A stretch of DNA of 64,000 nucleotides, from assembly GCA_016845585.1 (NCBI GenBank), contig JAERSO010000132.1, positions 1-64,000 on the forward strand, read 5' to 3'. Shown piece by piece: positions 17,111 to 25,468 of the stretch. Numbering within the stretch: position 1 is the first letter of the stretch; every line of letters begins with the position of its first letter. The notes below the pieces were generated by a model, which saw only the letters and a list, made by a program, of their open reading frames with translations, searched no databases and was not told where the DNA came from. The DNA comes from Acidimicrobiaceae bacterium. Lineage in GTDB: Bacteria; Actinomycetota; Acidimicrobiia; Acidimicrobiales; Aldehydirespiratoraceae. A program made the position numbers and the translations under genes.

Positions 17111-18724
17111 TTGGTGCATTCCCTCTATCGTTGGCAACACGACGCGCTCATGGCGTGGCACAAGTGCGGCCGGCGCGGCGTAATCGAAGCAGTGACCGGA
17201 TCCGGCAAGACCGACGTCGCCTTGACGGCGATCGAGGATGCTGTCGGGCGCGGGCTGTTCGCGCTCGTGATCGTGCCGTCCCGGGTGCTCATGGAGCAGT
17301 GGTATGACCGCCTGAGCCGATGGATGCCCGACCATCAGATCGGCCGCCTGGGTGATGGCTACCGCGATCGCCCGATCGACTGCGATGTCCTCATCACCAC
17401 CCGACATTCCGCCGCATCTCGCGTCCCGCTGCCGACAAGCGAGATGGGCGGCATCCTGGTCGCCGATGAGTGCCACGGGTTCGGTGGTGCCGTCCTGCGG
17501 AAGTCCCTGTTGCCGGAGTACCAGGAACGTCTCGGGCTGACCGCCACCCTCGAGCGTTCAGACGACGCCGTCGAGACCATCCTTCTCCCGTACTTCGGTG
17601 GCATCTGCTACCGCTACGACTTCGGATCGGCCATCGACGACGGTGTCTGCGCGCAACCACGCGTCGGGTTCATGGCGGTGCCGCTCACCCATGAGGAGCG
17701 CACCGAGTACGACGCCACCGAGGGCCGAATCGTGGCCGCTCGCCGCCGACTCAAGCAGATCAAGGGTGTGCCCCACGAACCATTCGGCGACTTCCTCGCC
17801 GCGGTGCATCACCTGGCCGCCAACGACGCCGGGCCCGACGGGCGCGCCGCCAACGACTATCTCAACGCATTTTCGTCGCGACGTGAGATCGTCGCCACGA
17901 GCTCGGCGAAGTACGAAGCTCTGGGTCGATTCGCTCCGGCGATCAAGGACGCAGACGGCGCCCTGCTCTTCACCGAGACGGTCCGCGCCGCCAACCACGC
18001 GATCGTCCGCCTCGACCCCCACATCGCCATCGAGATCATCACCGGCGACACCGGCCGCAAGGATCGCGGCACGATCCTCGATGGCCTGCGCGACGGTCGG
18101 CTCGACGCGGTGGCCGCGCCACGCGTGCTCGATGAGGGTGTCGACGTGCCCAACGCCAACCTCGGTCTGGTGGTGAGCGCCAGCCGCACCAGACGTCAGA
18201 TGATCCAGCGCATGGGGCGCATCCTGCGGCGCAAGCCGCTCGGCAGCGGGGCTCGCTTCGTCATCATCTTCGCCGCCGACACGCTCGAGGATCCCCGGTT
18301 CTCCGAAGATCGGGACGGCTTCCTCGAGGAGATCGAGCAGATCGCCGAAGCGTCACGGATCTTCCGGCCGAGCGAGTTCGAGCATCTCGCCGAGTTCCTC
18401 GACTACTCCGGCCCTGCTGAGATCATCGAACCCGAGGTCGTGGGCAGCTTCGAGACACCGGATCTCGCACCGGAGGAGATCACGGAGTGGAAGGCCGAGG
18501 CGCAGCCGTACCTCGAGTTGCGCAGCCCGGCGTTGCCCGAGATCGGCAAGCCGAAGGTCGTCAAGGAGAAGCCTCGCTTGTCGACCGGTGAGCATCCCGT
18601 TGCCTTGCAGCCAGTCGGCAAGGAATGGGCGCTTCGTTGTACGGGTTGTGGCATCACGTCTGAGCCGAAGGCGTACAAGTGGCAGGCGATGGACGACAAG
18701 GTTGCCTGCGAGTGCGTCCGGTGA
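17111..18724 (+). CDS. XPB-like superfamily II DNA/RNA helicase
   Basis: The product has 537 residues with two RecA-like domains. Walker A AVTGSGKT is at 27-34 after a Q-motif-like LYRWQHDAL, and the DEAH-type box is DECH at 119-122. Motif III is GLTATLERSDDA, motif V is APRVLDEGVDVPNANLGLVV and motif VI is QMIQRMGRILRRK. The C-terminus carries a probable zinc-binding cluster (C-x2-C in LRCTGCG and C-x-C in ACECVR) after a linker rich in E, P and K. The start is TTG 17111 or GTG 17114; TAGCCT at 17099-17104 would make 17111 a leaderless start. Likely a DNA repair or remodelling helicase. Confidence 0.87.
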   Translation: MVHSLYRWQHDALMAWHKCGRRGVIEAVTGSGKTDVALTAIEDAVGRGLFALVIVPSRVLMEQWYDRLSRWMPDHQIGRLGDGYRDRPIDCDVLITTRHSAASRVPLPTSEMGGILVADECHGFGGAVLRKSLLPEYQERLGLTATLERSDDAVETILLPYFGGICYRYDFGSAIDDGVCAQPRVGFMAVPLTHEERTEYDATEGRIVAARRRLKQIKGVPHEPFGDFLAAVHHLAANDAGPDGRAANDYLNAFSSRREIVATSSAKYEALGRFAPAIKDADGALLFTETVRAANHAIVRLDPHIAIEIITGDTGRKDRGTILDGLRDGRLDAVAAPRVLDEGVDVPNANLGLVVSASRTRRQMIQRMGRILRRKPLGSGARFVIIFAADTLEDPRFSEDRDGFLEEIEQIAEASRIFRPSEFEHLAEFLDYSGPAEIIEPEVVGSFETPDLAPEEITEWKAEAQPYLELRSPALPEIGKPKVVKEKPRLSTGEHPVALQPVGKEWALRCTGCGITSEPKAYKWQAMDDKVACECVR

Positions 18725-18760
18725 TGCTCACGCGTGTGAATGTGTGACATAGCCAGCGGC

Positions 18761-18766
18761 TAGGTT
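18761..18766 (+). promoter_or_regulatory. Leaderless -10 box of paaI
   Basis: TAGGTT is followed by six bases and then the ATG at 18773, leaving no room for a ribosome site. This is a typical actinobacterial leaderless promoter. Confidence 0.5.
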
Positions 18767-18772
18767 TGTGGG

Positions 18773-19183
18773 ATGTTCGGGGCCCAGATCACCAATGCGT
18801 CCGCCGCCGCCATGTACGAAACGGATGCGGCGATCCATGACCTCGGCATCGAGATCGTTCACGTCGAGGAGGGCGGCGCGGTGGTGGCGATGTCGATCTC
18901 CGCAGACATGGTCAACGGCCATGACGTCTGCCACGGCGGACTCGTCTTCACGCTCGCCGACACCGCCATGGCCTATGCCTCGAACAGCTTCGGTTCGGTC
19001 GCGTTGGCGGCCGGTGCGTCGATCGAGTTCCTGCGCCCTGCCCATGCGGGGCAGCGCATCACGGCCAATGCCACACCTGCCCATATCGGCCGTCGCACCG
19101 CACACTGGGACGTCGAGGTGACGAATCCCGACGGCGACACCATCGCCATTTTCCGTGGTCGTACGAAGGTCATCGATGGCTGA
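18773..19183 (+). CDS. paaI: Hydroxyphenylacetyl-CoA thioesterase PaaI-like
   Basis: A 136-residue hotdog-fold thioesterase. The family motif HGGLVFTLADTAMA at residues 54-67 includes the catalytic aspartate (D63), preceded by NGHDVC, with a C-terminal GRRTAHWDVEVTN strand. PaaI enzymes hydrolyse dead-end ring-hydroxylated phenylacetyl-CoA products to recycle CoA. It lies at the head of a + strand group (paaI, MarR, PaaX) converging on the paa operon, which supports the assignment. It overlaps the MarR start by eight bases. Confidence 0.86.
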   Translation: MFGAQITNASAAAMYETDAAIHDLGIEIVHVEEGGAVVAMSISADMVNGHDVCHGGLVFTLADTAMAYASNSFGSVALAAGASIEFLRPAHAGQRITANATPAHIGRRTAHWDVEVTNPDGDTIAIFRGRTKVIDG

Positions 19184-19697
19184 CGCCGCCAGCCATCCGG
19201 GGCAGCGACTCCAGGCTCAGTCCTTCGAGGAGAAGGCGGGCGAACGGGTTGAGTCCGAAGGTCTCGTCCGCGAGACCTTCCACGCGATGTTCGCCGTGTT
19301 CCGCCTCGCCGGCCTGATCTTCAACGACCTGGAGAGCACGGTGTACCGCCCGGCCGGCTTGAGCCTCGCCGGGTTCCGGATGATGTTCATCTTGTGGATC
19401 GCCGGCGACCTCGAGCAGCGAGACATCGCCCGCCTGGCCGGAGTCAGTCCTGCCGGCATCTCCAGTGCGCTCAACACGCTGGAGCGTCAGGGCCTGGTCG
19501 AGCGCCGTCGCACCGCATCGGATCGCCGTCTCGTGACGGTCGGGCTCACTCCACAAGGGGCGGAGAGGCTGGAGGCGGTGTACCGCGCGCAGAACATCCG
19601 GGAGCAGGAGATGTTCGCCGGCGTCAGCCGCGAGGATCTCCACGAACTCGTCGAGCTGATGCAGCGAGTGATCAGTACCTACCCGCCGCCATCGTGA
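19176..19697 (+). CDS. MarR-family transcriptional regulator
   Basis: A 173-residue winged-helix regulator: dimerisation helices around MFAVFRLAGLIFNDLESTV, then the HTH LEQRDIARLAGVSPAGISSA, LNTLERQGLVERRRTASDRR and wing LVTVGLTPQGAERL. ATG 19176 is in the paaI 3' end; GTG 19694 of the PaaX gene overlaps its TGA. The operon with paaI and paaX suggests control of phenylacetate genes, or of paaI itself, by an aromatic acid or CoA thioester. That is inference from context. Confidence 0.87.
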   Translation: MADAASHPGQRLQAQSFEEKAGERVESEGLVRETFHAMFAVFRLAGLIFNDLESTVYRPAGLSLAGFRMMFILWIAGDLEQRDIARLAGVSPAGISSALNTLERQGLVERRRTASDRRLVTVGLTPQGAERLEAVYRAQNIREQEMFAGVSREDLHELVELMQRVISTYPPPS

Positions 19698-20623
19698 ACG
19701 TCACGGTCGACTTCTCGGCAGACGCCGCCGATCTCCTGGGTGACTATGCTGCCGACCCCACCCCCAGCGCCCGCGTCCTGATCGTCACCGTGTTCGGGGA
19801 TGCGATCGTCCCCCACGCCGAAGGCACCTGGCTGGGTAGCCTCTCGCAGCTCCTCGAACCGCTCAGCATCACCGACCGCCTCGTGCGCACCTCGGTGAGG
19901 CGGCTCGTCGAGGAGCGACTCCTCGTGAATCGACAGGAGGGCCGCCGGAGCTTCTATTCCGTGCACCCCGAGGCCCGATCCACCTTCTGGCGGGCCGAGC
20001 AACGCATCTACCGGTCACACACCCCGGCCTGGGACGGCCAGTGGACCCTCGCAATCCTCGACTCCGAGACCGAGGCCGATACCCGCCAGACCATCCGGCA
20101 GAGTCTCGAAGGACTTGGTCTGGGGCAGCTGACCCCGACGACGTTTGCCTCACCGACGCTTCTGCCTGCCGATGTGATCTCAGTCCTCCAGCCGGACCAC
20201 CGCGGCAGCGTGGCGTTGACGCGTTCGACGATCGACGGCACCGAAGGCACCCTCACCAGTGAGGGACTGCTCGCCCGCACTGCCCCCCTCGAGAGACTCG
20301 CCGCCGACTACGAAGGTTTCGTTGACCGCTACCGAGCGCTCGCCGATTCCGCCGCCACGTCGCCGGCCATCGATCCCGCCCTCGCATTCGCGGTCCGTTC
20401 GCTCATGGTGAGTGACTACCGCCGAATCGTGCTCGCAGACCCCGGTGTACCAGCGGAGCTCGTCCCGACCTCCTGGCCCGAACGGCGTGCGGCCGACGTG
20501 GCCGGCCGGCTCTACCGGTTGCTCGTTGCCCCATCCGACGAACGACTGTCGACGGTTGGAGTCACCATCGATGGACCGCTGGTCTTGCGCGACGGCGCGT
20601 ACGACACTCGCTTCACGCGCTGA
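19694..20623 (+). CDS. paaX: PaaX-family transcriptional repressor
   Basis: A 309-residue protein close to the usual PaaX length (~310). The N-terminal winged helix has SARVLIVTVFGDAIVP, then LSITDRLVRTSVRRLVEERL and NRQEGRRSFYSVHP. The central domain contains WDGQWTLAILDSE, and the C-terminal PaaX domain follows. PaaX binds the paa promoters and is released by phenylacetyl-CoA. GTG 19694 overlaps the MarR stop (GTGA). It converges on paaK with only 16 bases between stops. A target operator in front of paaZ is the likely site of action. Confidence 0.85.
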   Translation: MNVTVDFSADAADLLGDYAADPTPSARVLIVTVFGDAIVPHAEGTWLGSLSQLLEPLSITDRLVRTSVRRLVEERLLVNRQEGRRSFYSVHPEARSTFWRAEQRIYRSHTPAWDGQWTLAILDSETEADTRQTIRQSLEGLGLGQLTPTTFASPTLLPADVISVLQPDHRGSVALTRSTIDGTEGTLTSEGLLARTAPLERLAADYEGFVDRYRALADSAATSPAIDPALAFAVRSLMVSDYRRIVLADPGVPAELVPTSWPERRAADVAGRLYRLLVAPSDERLSTVGVTIDGPLVLRDGAYDTRFTR

Positions 20624-20639
20624 CGATGTCCCGGACCGC

Positions 20640-21905
20640 TCAGACCACCCGCTGGGCTTTGCCCTCACTGCGGGGGACCAAGCCCGGGGCCACCACCTCG
20701 ACGACTGCGGTGACCCCGACCATGGTCTTGATCTGACCCTGAGCGGATTCACCGAGGCGAACGGCGTCGTCGGCGCTCAGGGCTGACTCGGCCTCGACGC
20801 GCACCGTCAAGGAAGCCATGGTTCCCTCGGTGTGCTTGTGGAGTTGATAGTGCGGCGACAGACCGTCGACCTTCATCAGCTCGTGTTCGATCTGCGATGG
20901 GTACACGTTCACGCCACGGATGATCAACATGTCGTCGCTGCGGCCGGAGACGCGGGCCACGCGACGCATGGTGCGCGCCGTGCCCGGGAGGAGTCGGGTG
21001 ATATCGCGAGTGCGGTAGCGGATGACGGGCAGCGCCTCCTTGGTGAGCGAGGTGATCACGAGTTCACCCTCCTCGCCGTCAGGGAGGACCTCACCCGTCT
21101 CCGGATCGATGATCTCGGGATAGAAGTGATCTTCCCAGATGGTGAGACCGTCCTTCGTCTCGACACACTCCTGGGCGACACCGGGGCCGATGACCTCCGA
21201 GAGGCCATAGATGTCGACGGCGTCGATGCCGAGCCGCGTCTCGATCTCGCTGCGCATGCCTTCGGTCCAGGGCTCGGCTCCGAAGATGCCGGTCTTCAGC
21301 GAGGTCGTCGCCGGGTCGACCCCTCGCCGCTCCATCTCCTCGACGAGGTTCAGGCAGTACGAGGGCGTGACGGTGATCAGCGTCGGCGCGAAGTCGGTGA
21401 TCAGCTGGATCTGCTTCTCGGTCTGCCCGCCACCCATGGGTACGACCGTGCAACCCAGCTTCTCCGCGCCGTAATGGGCCCCGAGACCGCCGGTGAACAG
21501 GCCGTAGCCGTAGGCGTTGTGAAGGAGGTCGCCGGGGCGGCCGCCCGCGGCGAAGATCGACCGCGCGACAACGGTCGACCAGACCTCGATGTCGTTGCGG
21601 GTGTAGCCGACCACGGTCGGCTTGCCCGTGGTTCCCGACGAGGCATGGACGCGGAGCAGCTGCTCGCGAGGCACGGCGAACATGCCGAACGGATAGGCAT
21701 CGCGCAGATGGTCCTTGACGAGGAAGGGCAGCTTGGCCAGATCGTCGAGGTCCGAAACGTCATCCGGGTGAACGCCTGCCGCGTCGAAGGCCTGGTGATA
21801 GTGGTCGATGTTGCCGTAGGCGTTGGCGAGGGTGGCCCGCAGCCGTTCCCGCTGCAGCGCCCGCAGCTCGTCGACGGACGCTGTCTCGATCGGTTCGTAA
21901 CCCAT
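20640..21905 (-). CDS. paaK: Phenylacetate--CoA ligase
   Basis: A 421-residue AMP-forming ligase that activates phenylacetate to phenylacetyl-CoA. Seen are LLRVHASSGTTGKPTVVGYT (the P-loop-like AMP motif), AYGYGLFTGGLGAHYGAEKL, DIYGLSEVIGPGVAQEC and GRSDDMLIIRGVNVYPSQIE, all diagnostic of PaaK. ATG 21905 is chosen because upstream residues to 21971 overlap paaE and lack similarity. It is the last gene of the minus-strand operon paaZABCDE-K, 14 bases after paaE. Confidence 0.95.
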   Translation of the reverse strand: MGYEPIETASVDELRALQRERLRATLANAYGNIDHYHQAFDAAGVHPDDVSDLDDLAKLPFLVKDHLRDAYPFGMFAVPREQLLRVHASSGTTGKPTVVGYTRNDIEVWSTVVARSIFAAGGRPGDLLHNAYGYGLFTGGLGAHYGAEKLGCTVVPMGGGQTEKQIQLITDFAPTLITVTPSYCLNLVEEMERRGVDPATTSLKTGIFGAEPWTEGMRSEIETRLGIDAVDIYGLSEVIGPGVAQECVETKDGLTIWEDHFYPEIIDPETGEVLPDGEEGELVITSLTKEALPVIRYRTRDITRLLPGTARTMRRVARVSGRSDDMLIIRGVNVYPSQIEHELMKVDGLSPHYQLHKHTEGTMASLTVRVEAESALSADDAVRLGESAQGQIKTMVGVTAVVEVVAPGLVPRSEGKAQRVV

Positions 21906-21919
21906 GTTTCGGCTCCCTC

Positions 21920-23005
21920 TCAGCGGTCGAAGTCGACCCGGACATTGGATGACTTGGCAAAAGCCTGGCACGTCAGCACGTAGCCTGTCTCCTCTTCACC
22001 CGGCACGAGGCCGTGGGTGATCTCCATCTCGACCTCGCCCTCGCTCAGATGGGCACGACAGGTTGAGCAGACCCCTGCCCGACATGAGTACGGCGCATCG
22101 GGCCGGGTTCGTTGGGCGGCGTCGAGGATGGTGTCGCCGTCATAGATGTCGAACGTCGTCTCGCGGCCGTGGAGGACCGCCGAACCGGTGCCGATCGGGG
22201 TTTCCCCCTCCTCGATCACCTGCGGTGCCAGTGACACCTGACCGACCTGGCTGCCGGTGAAGAGCTCGTCGTGGATGGAGTCGGGCCCGACTCCCGATGA
22301 GAGGAATGCCGTGCGCACACTCTCCACCAGACCCTCCGGGCCACACACGAAGACGTGATCCGGTTCCGCCGGCAGCATGCCACCGGCGATCATGGCCACG
22401 ATCCGGCCTGCGTCAGGGCGACCCTCCAGCAGGGGCACTTCCGTGGCTTCTTGCGTGAGCACGTTCCAGATCTGGAGCCGACCGAGGTGGCGATTGCGTA
22501 GCGCCTCGACATCGTCGAGCAACATGATGTCGGTGGAGGTCCGGTTCACGCACATCAGCGACACAACGGACCTGGGCTCCTGGGCGAGGATGGTGGCAGC
22601 GATCGAGTAGATCGGCGTGATGCCACTCCCCGCGGCGATCAGGACATAGCGACGAGCAGTCGACGGGTCGAGTTCATGCGTGAAGTGCCCGGTCGGGGTC
22701 ATCACGTCGAGCGTGATGCCGGCCTCGAGTTCGCGAGTGGCCCAGGTGGAGAAGACCCCTCCCGGGATCCGCTTGATTCCGACACGGAGCCCTCCGTCAG
22801 GTGCCGCGGCACAAATGGAGTAGCTCCGTCGAATCTCGACATCGTCGAACGTCCGACGAAAGGTCAGGTGCTGGCCGTGTTCGAAGCGGAACCGCTCATC
22901 GCCCGCGGTGTCGAGGGTGACGATCACCGAGTCGGCGGTGTCGCGTTCGACGGCGGTGACGGCGAGGGTGGCGAAGGCCGGGGCGGCCGTCGTCGTGTCA
23001 GTCAT
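21920..23005 (-). CDS. paaE: Phenylacetyl-CoA 1,2-epoxidase, reductase subunit
   Basis: A 361-residue flavin/iron-sulfur reductase. The N-terminal FAD-binding domain contains RRSYSICAAAP, an NAD(P) domain has YVLIAAGSGITPIYSIAATI, and the C-terminal plant-type 2Fe-2S ferredoxin domain has CRAGVCSTCRAHL and a final Cys in VLTCQA. It passes electrons from NADPH to the PaaAC diiron oxygenase. It sits in the normal order after paaD with 12 bases between. Confidence 0.95.
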   Translation of the reverse strand: MTDTTTAAPAFATLAVTAVERDTADSVIVTLDTAGDERFRFEHGQHLTFRRTFDDVEIRRSYSICAAAPDGGLRVGIKRIPGGVFSTWATRELEAGITLDVMTPTGHFTHELDPSTARRYVLIAAGSGITPIYSIAATILAQEPRSVVSLMCVNRTSTDIMLLDDVEALRNRHLGRLQIWNVLTQEATEVPLLEGRPDAGRIVAMIAGGMLPAEPDHVFVCGPEGLVESVRTAFLSSGVGPDSIHDELFTGSQVGQVSLAPQVIEEGETPIGTGSAVLHGRETTFDIYDGDTILDAAQRTRPDAPYSCRAGVCSTCRAHLSEGEVEMEITHGLVPGEEETGYVLTCQAFAKSSNVRVDFDR

Positions 23006-23017
23006 GGTTGGCCTCGG

Positions 23018-23503
23018 TCATAGGGCTTTGAAACTCTCGAATGGCTCGCGACACGCGTCGCACACGTAGGGCGCCTTGCATGCGGTGGCTCCGAAGTCGG
23101 AGATCCTCCTGGTGCGACGCGACGAACAGCGGGGGCACGCCACGGGTAGGTCCAGCATCACGGTTGGTTGATCGCCGGCTGGGGCCGGCGGGGCGATCCC
23201 CGCCGCTCGCAACTTGGCCCGGCCGGCCTCGGTGATCCAATCGGTCGTCCACGCCGGCGACATCACCATCTCGACGTCGGCGTCGATGTCTGCGGCCGCC
23301 AGTGCGCTGCGGACGTCGGCGAGGATCTCCTCGGTCGCCGGACAGCCGATGTACGTGGGGGTGAGCGTGACACGGATCCGGCCGTCCTCATGTTCGACCG
23401 AGCGGACCATGCCGAGGTCGCCGATCGTCACATGGGGCAGCTCGGGGTCATCGACCGACGCGGCGATCTCGCGGATCAGAGCGAGGTTCTCCAACGTCAC
23501 CAC
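23018..23503 (-). CDS. paaD: Phenylacetate pathway protein PaaD (MIP18/DUF59 family)
   Basis: A 161-residue protein. The N-terminal MIP18 domain contains VDDPELPHVTIGDLGMVRSV and LTPTYIGCPATEEI, and the C-terminus has a zinc-ribbon-like cysteine set (ACPRCSS and YVCDACREPF). PaaD is thought to help load metal or iron-sulfur centres for the epoxidase. The start overlaps paaC by seven bases. Confidence 0.93.
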   Translation of the reverse strand: MVTLENLALIREIAASVDDPELPHVTIGDLGMVRSVEHEDGRIRVTLTPTYIGCPATEEILADVRSALAAADIDADVEMVMSPAWTTDWITEAGRAKLRAAGIAPPAPAGDQPTVMLDLPVACPRCSSRRTRRISDFGATACKAPYVCDACREPFESFKAL

Positions 23504-24261
23504 GAGGCTCCGGGATGTGCGCGGGCCAGGCCCTGGAGCTCATTCAGGAGACCACTCAGCTCCGAGCCATGGTTGCCGTCCCACCCGCCGCCCCCGGTGC
23601 GCACCGGGCGCGCCTCGGGGGCCACGAGCGTCGACTCGGCGATCGCCGCGGCAACCGTTGCATCGAATGCCGCTCGGACACCGGCGTCGGTGATGACGCC
23701 CGCCGCGCGCAGCTCCGCCTCATCGTCGAGCGGCGCGAGTTCGTCGGCGAACGGCCAGAAGGCGTCCAGACCGGCTTGCATCCGGCGATGACTCTCGTCG
23801 GTGCCGTCGCCGAGGCGGACCAGCCAACCCCGTGAGTGACGCAGATGAAATGCGGTTTCCTTGGCGGCCCGGGCGGCAAGGGATGCCAGCGTGGTGTCGG
23901 AACTCGACCGCATCGCCTCCCAGTGGGCGAGCGCATATGCGTCGTGGAGGAACTGGCGAGCGATCGTGTGCGCGAAGTCCCCGTTGGGTTGCTCCACGAT
24001 CAAGGGGTTGTGGAACGCTTCGGGACCGCGCCAGTAGGCGAAGTGGTCCTCGTCGTGGCCGTGGCCTTCCACCTCGCCGGCATAGGTGTAGAGCGCCCGC
24101 GCCTGACCGAGGAGATCGAGGCTGATGTTGGCGAGAGCCATGTCTTCTTCGAGTTCGGGCGAGTGGGCGACCCATTCGCCGAGCCGCTGCGCCAGCACGA
24201 GGGCGCGATCACCGTGACGGAGGACGTGCGTGAGGAGAGCGTTGTCAGTCATGTCGATCAC
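23497..24261 (-). CDS. paaC: Phenylacetyl-CoA 1,2-epoxidase, structural subunit PaaC
   Basis: A 254-residue ferritin-like helical protein (ALVLAQRLGEWVAHSPELEE, LDLLGQARALYTYAGEVEG, RGPEAFHNPLIVEQPNGDFA, KETAFHLRHSRGWLVRLGDG). PaaC is the metal-poor partner that pairs with PaaA. GTG 24261 overlaps the paaB stop; ATG 24252 in the same frame is an alternative. Order and couplings match canonical paaABCDE. Confidence 0.94.
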   Translation of the reverse strand: MIDMTDNALLTHVLRHGDRALVLAQRLGEWVAHSPELEEDMALANISLDLLGQARALYTYAGEVEGHGHDEDHFAYWRGPEAFHNPLIVEQPNGDFAHTIARQFLHDAYALAHWEAMRSSSDTTLASLAARAAKETAFHLRHSRGWLVRLGDGTDESHRRMQAGLDAFWPFADELAPLDDEAELRAAGVITDAGVRAAFDATVAAAIAESTLVAPEARPVRTGGGGWDGNHGSELSGLLNELQGLARAHPGASW

Positions 24262-24542
24262 ATGTGGTCGACTTCGGCGGGCAGCTCGTAGTCGGTCGGG
24301 AACCGATAGTCCTTGCCTTCGGCCGGTTCGAACAACTCGTCCTCGTCGTCGGGGTCAGAGGCAACGACATCCGTCGACTTCACGACCCAGATGCTCACGC
24401 CCTCCTGACGCCGGGTGAAGAGATCGCGGGCGGCCTGCAGCGCGGTTTCGCCGTCGGCTGCGTGGACGGAACCGAAGTGCACATGGTTCACGCCCCGACG
24501 GGCTCGAACGAAGACTTCCCAGAGGGGCCATCCCGTGCTCAT
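24258..24542 (-). CDS. paaB: Phenylacetyl-CoA 1,2-epoxidase subunit PaaB
   Basis: A 94-residue small subunit: [20 protein letters not shown] at the N-terminus, [20 protein letters not shown], and a C-terminal YRFPTDYEL. It is required for the PaaABCE complex. Four-base overlaps with paaA and paaC show tight coupling. Confidence 0.94.
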   Translation of the reverse strand: MSTGWPLWEVFVRARRGVNHVHFGSVHAADGETALQAARDLFTRRQEGVSIWVVKSTDVVASDPDDEDELFEPAEGKDYRFPTDYELPAEVDHM

Positions 24543-25468
24543 GCGGCGACCTCCTGCTGCTTGGCGGCATAGGCTTCCGCGGCCTCTCGGACCCAGGCAC
24601 CCTCGTCATGGGCTTCGACCCTGGTGCGGATCCGCTGGGCAGGCATCTCACCCTCGCCCCGTACCATTTGCGCGAATTCCTCCCAGTCGGGTTCGCCGAA
24701 GCCGTAGTGCCCGCGCTCATCGTTCCAGGCGAGATCTGGATCGGGCACGCTCAGGCCGAGCACCTCGGCCTGCGGCACCGACGCATCGACGAAGTTCTGG
24801 CGGAGCTCGTCATTGGTGTATCGCTTGATGCCCCACGCCATGTTGCGGGCATTGTGAATCGACTCGGTGTCGGGCGGCCCGAACATCATGATGCTCGGCC
24901 ACCACCAGCGGTTGAGCGCCTCCTGCGCCATTTCGTGTTGCTCGTCGGTGCCCTTCGCCAGCGTGAGCATGATCTGGAACCCCTGACGCTGGTGGAAGCT
25001 CTCCTCCTTGCAGACGCGAACCATGGCGCGGCCGTAGGGGCCGTAGCTACAGCGGCACAGGGGAACCTGGTTCATGATGGCGGCACCGTCGACGAGCCAG
25101 CCGATGGCGCCGACGTCGGCCCACGTCGGCGTTGGGTAGTTGAAGATGGAGGAGTACTTCTGCTTCTTCGTGTGCAGGAGTTCGAGCAGGTCGCCCCGGT
25201 CGACGCCGAGTGTCTCCGCAGCGCCATAGAGATACAGCCCGTGACCGGCTTCGTCCTGCACCTTGGCAGTCAGGATCGCCTTGCGCCGCAGCGACGGTGC
25301 TCGGGTGATCCATGCCCCTTCGGGCTGCATTCCGATGATCTCGGAGTGTGCATGCTGGGCAATCTGGCGAACGAGCGTCTTGCGATACTCCTCCGGCATC
25401 CAGTCATCGCTCTCGATGCGCTGGTCGGCCTCGATGACGGCGTCGAACTGTTCCTCGTTGCGGATCAT
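24539..25468 (-). CDS. paaA: Phenylacetyl-CoA 1,2-epoxidase, catalytic subunit PaaA
   Basis: A 309-residue diiron oxygenase subunit that epoxidises the aromatic ring of phenylacetyl-CoA. Iron-binding four-helix features are [18 protein letters not shown] (E..H) and [17 protein letters not shown] (E..H), along with [17 protein letters not shown] 25468 overlaps the paaZ stop (ATGA) and begins [15 protein letters not shown], the usual start of the family. Confidence 0.96.
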   Translation of the reverse strand: MIRNEEQFDAVIEADQRIESDDWMPEEYRKTLVRQIAQHAHSEIIGMQPEGAWITRAPSLRRKAILTAKVQDEAGHGLYLYGAAETLGVDRGDLLELLHTKKQKYSSIFNYPTPTWADVGAIGWLVDGAAIMNQVPLCRCSYGPYGRAMVRVCKEESFHQRQGFQIMLTLAKGTDEQHEMAQEALNRWWWPSIMMFGPPDTESIHNARNMAWGIKRYTNDELRQNFVDASVPQAEVLGLSVPDPDLAWNDERGHYGFGEPDWEEFAQMVRGEGEMPAQRIRTRVEAHDEGAWVREAAEAYAAKQQEVAA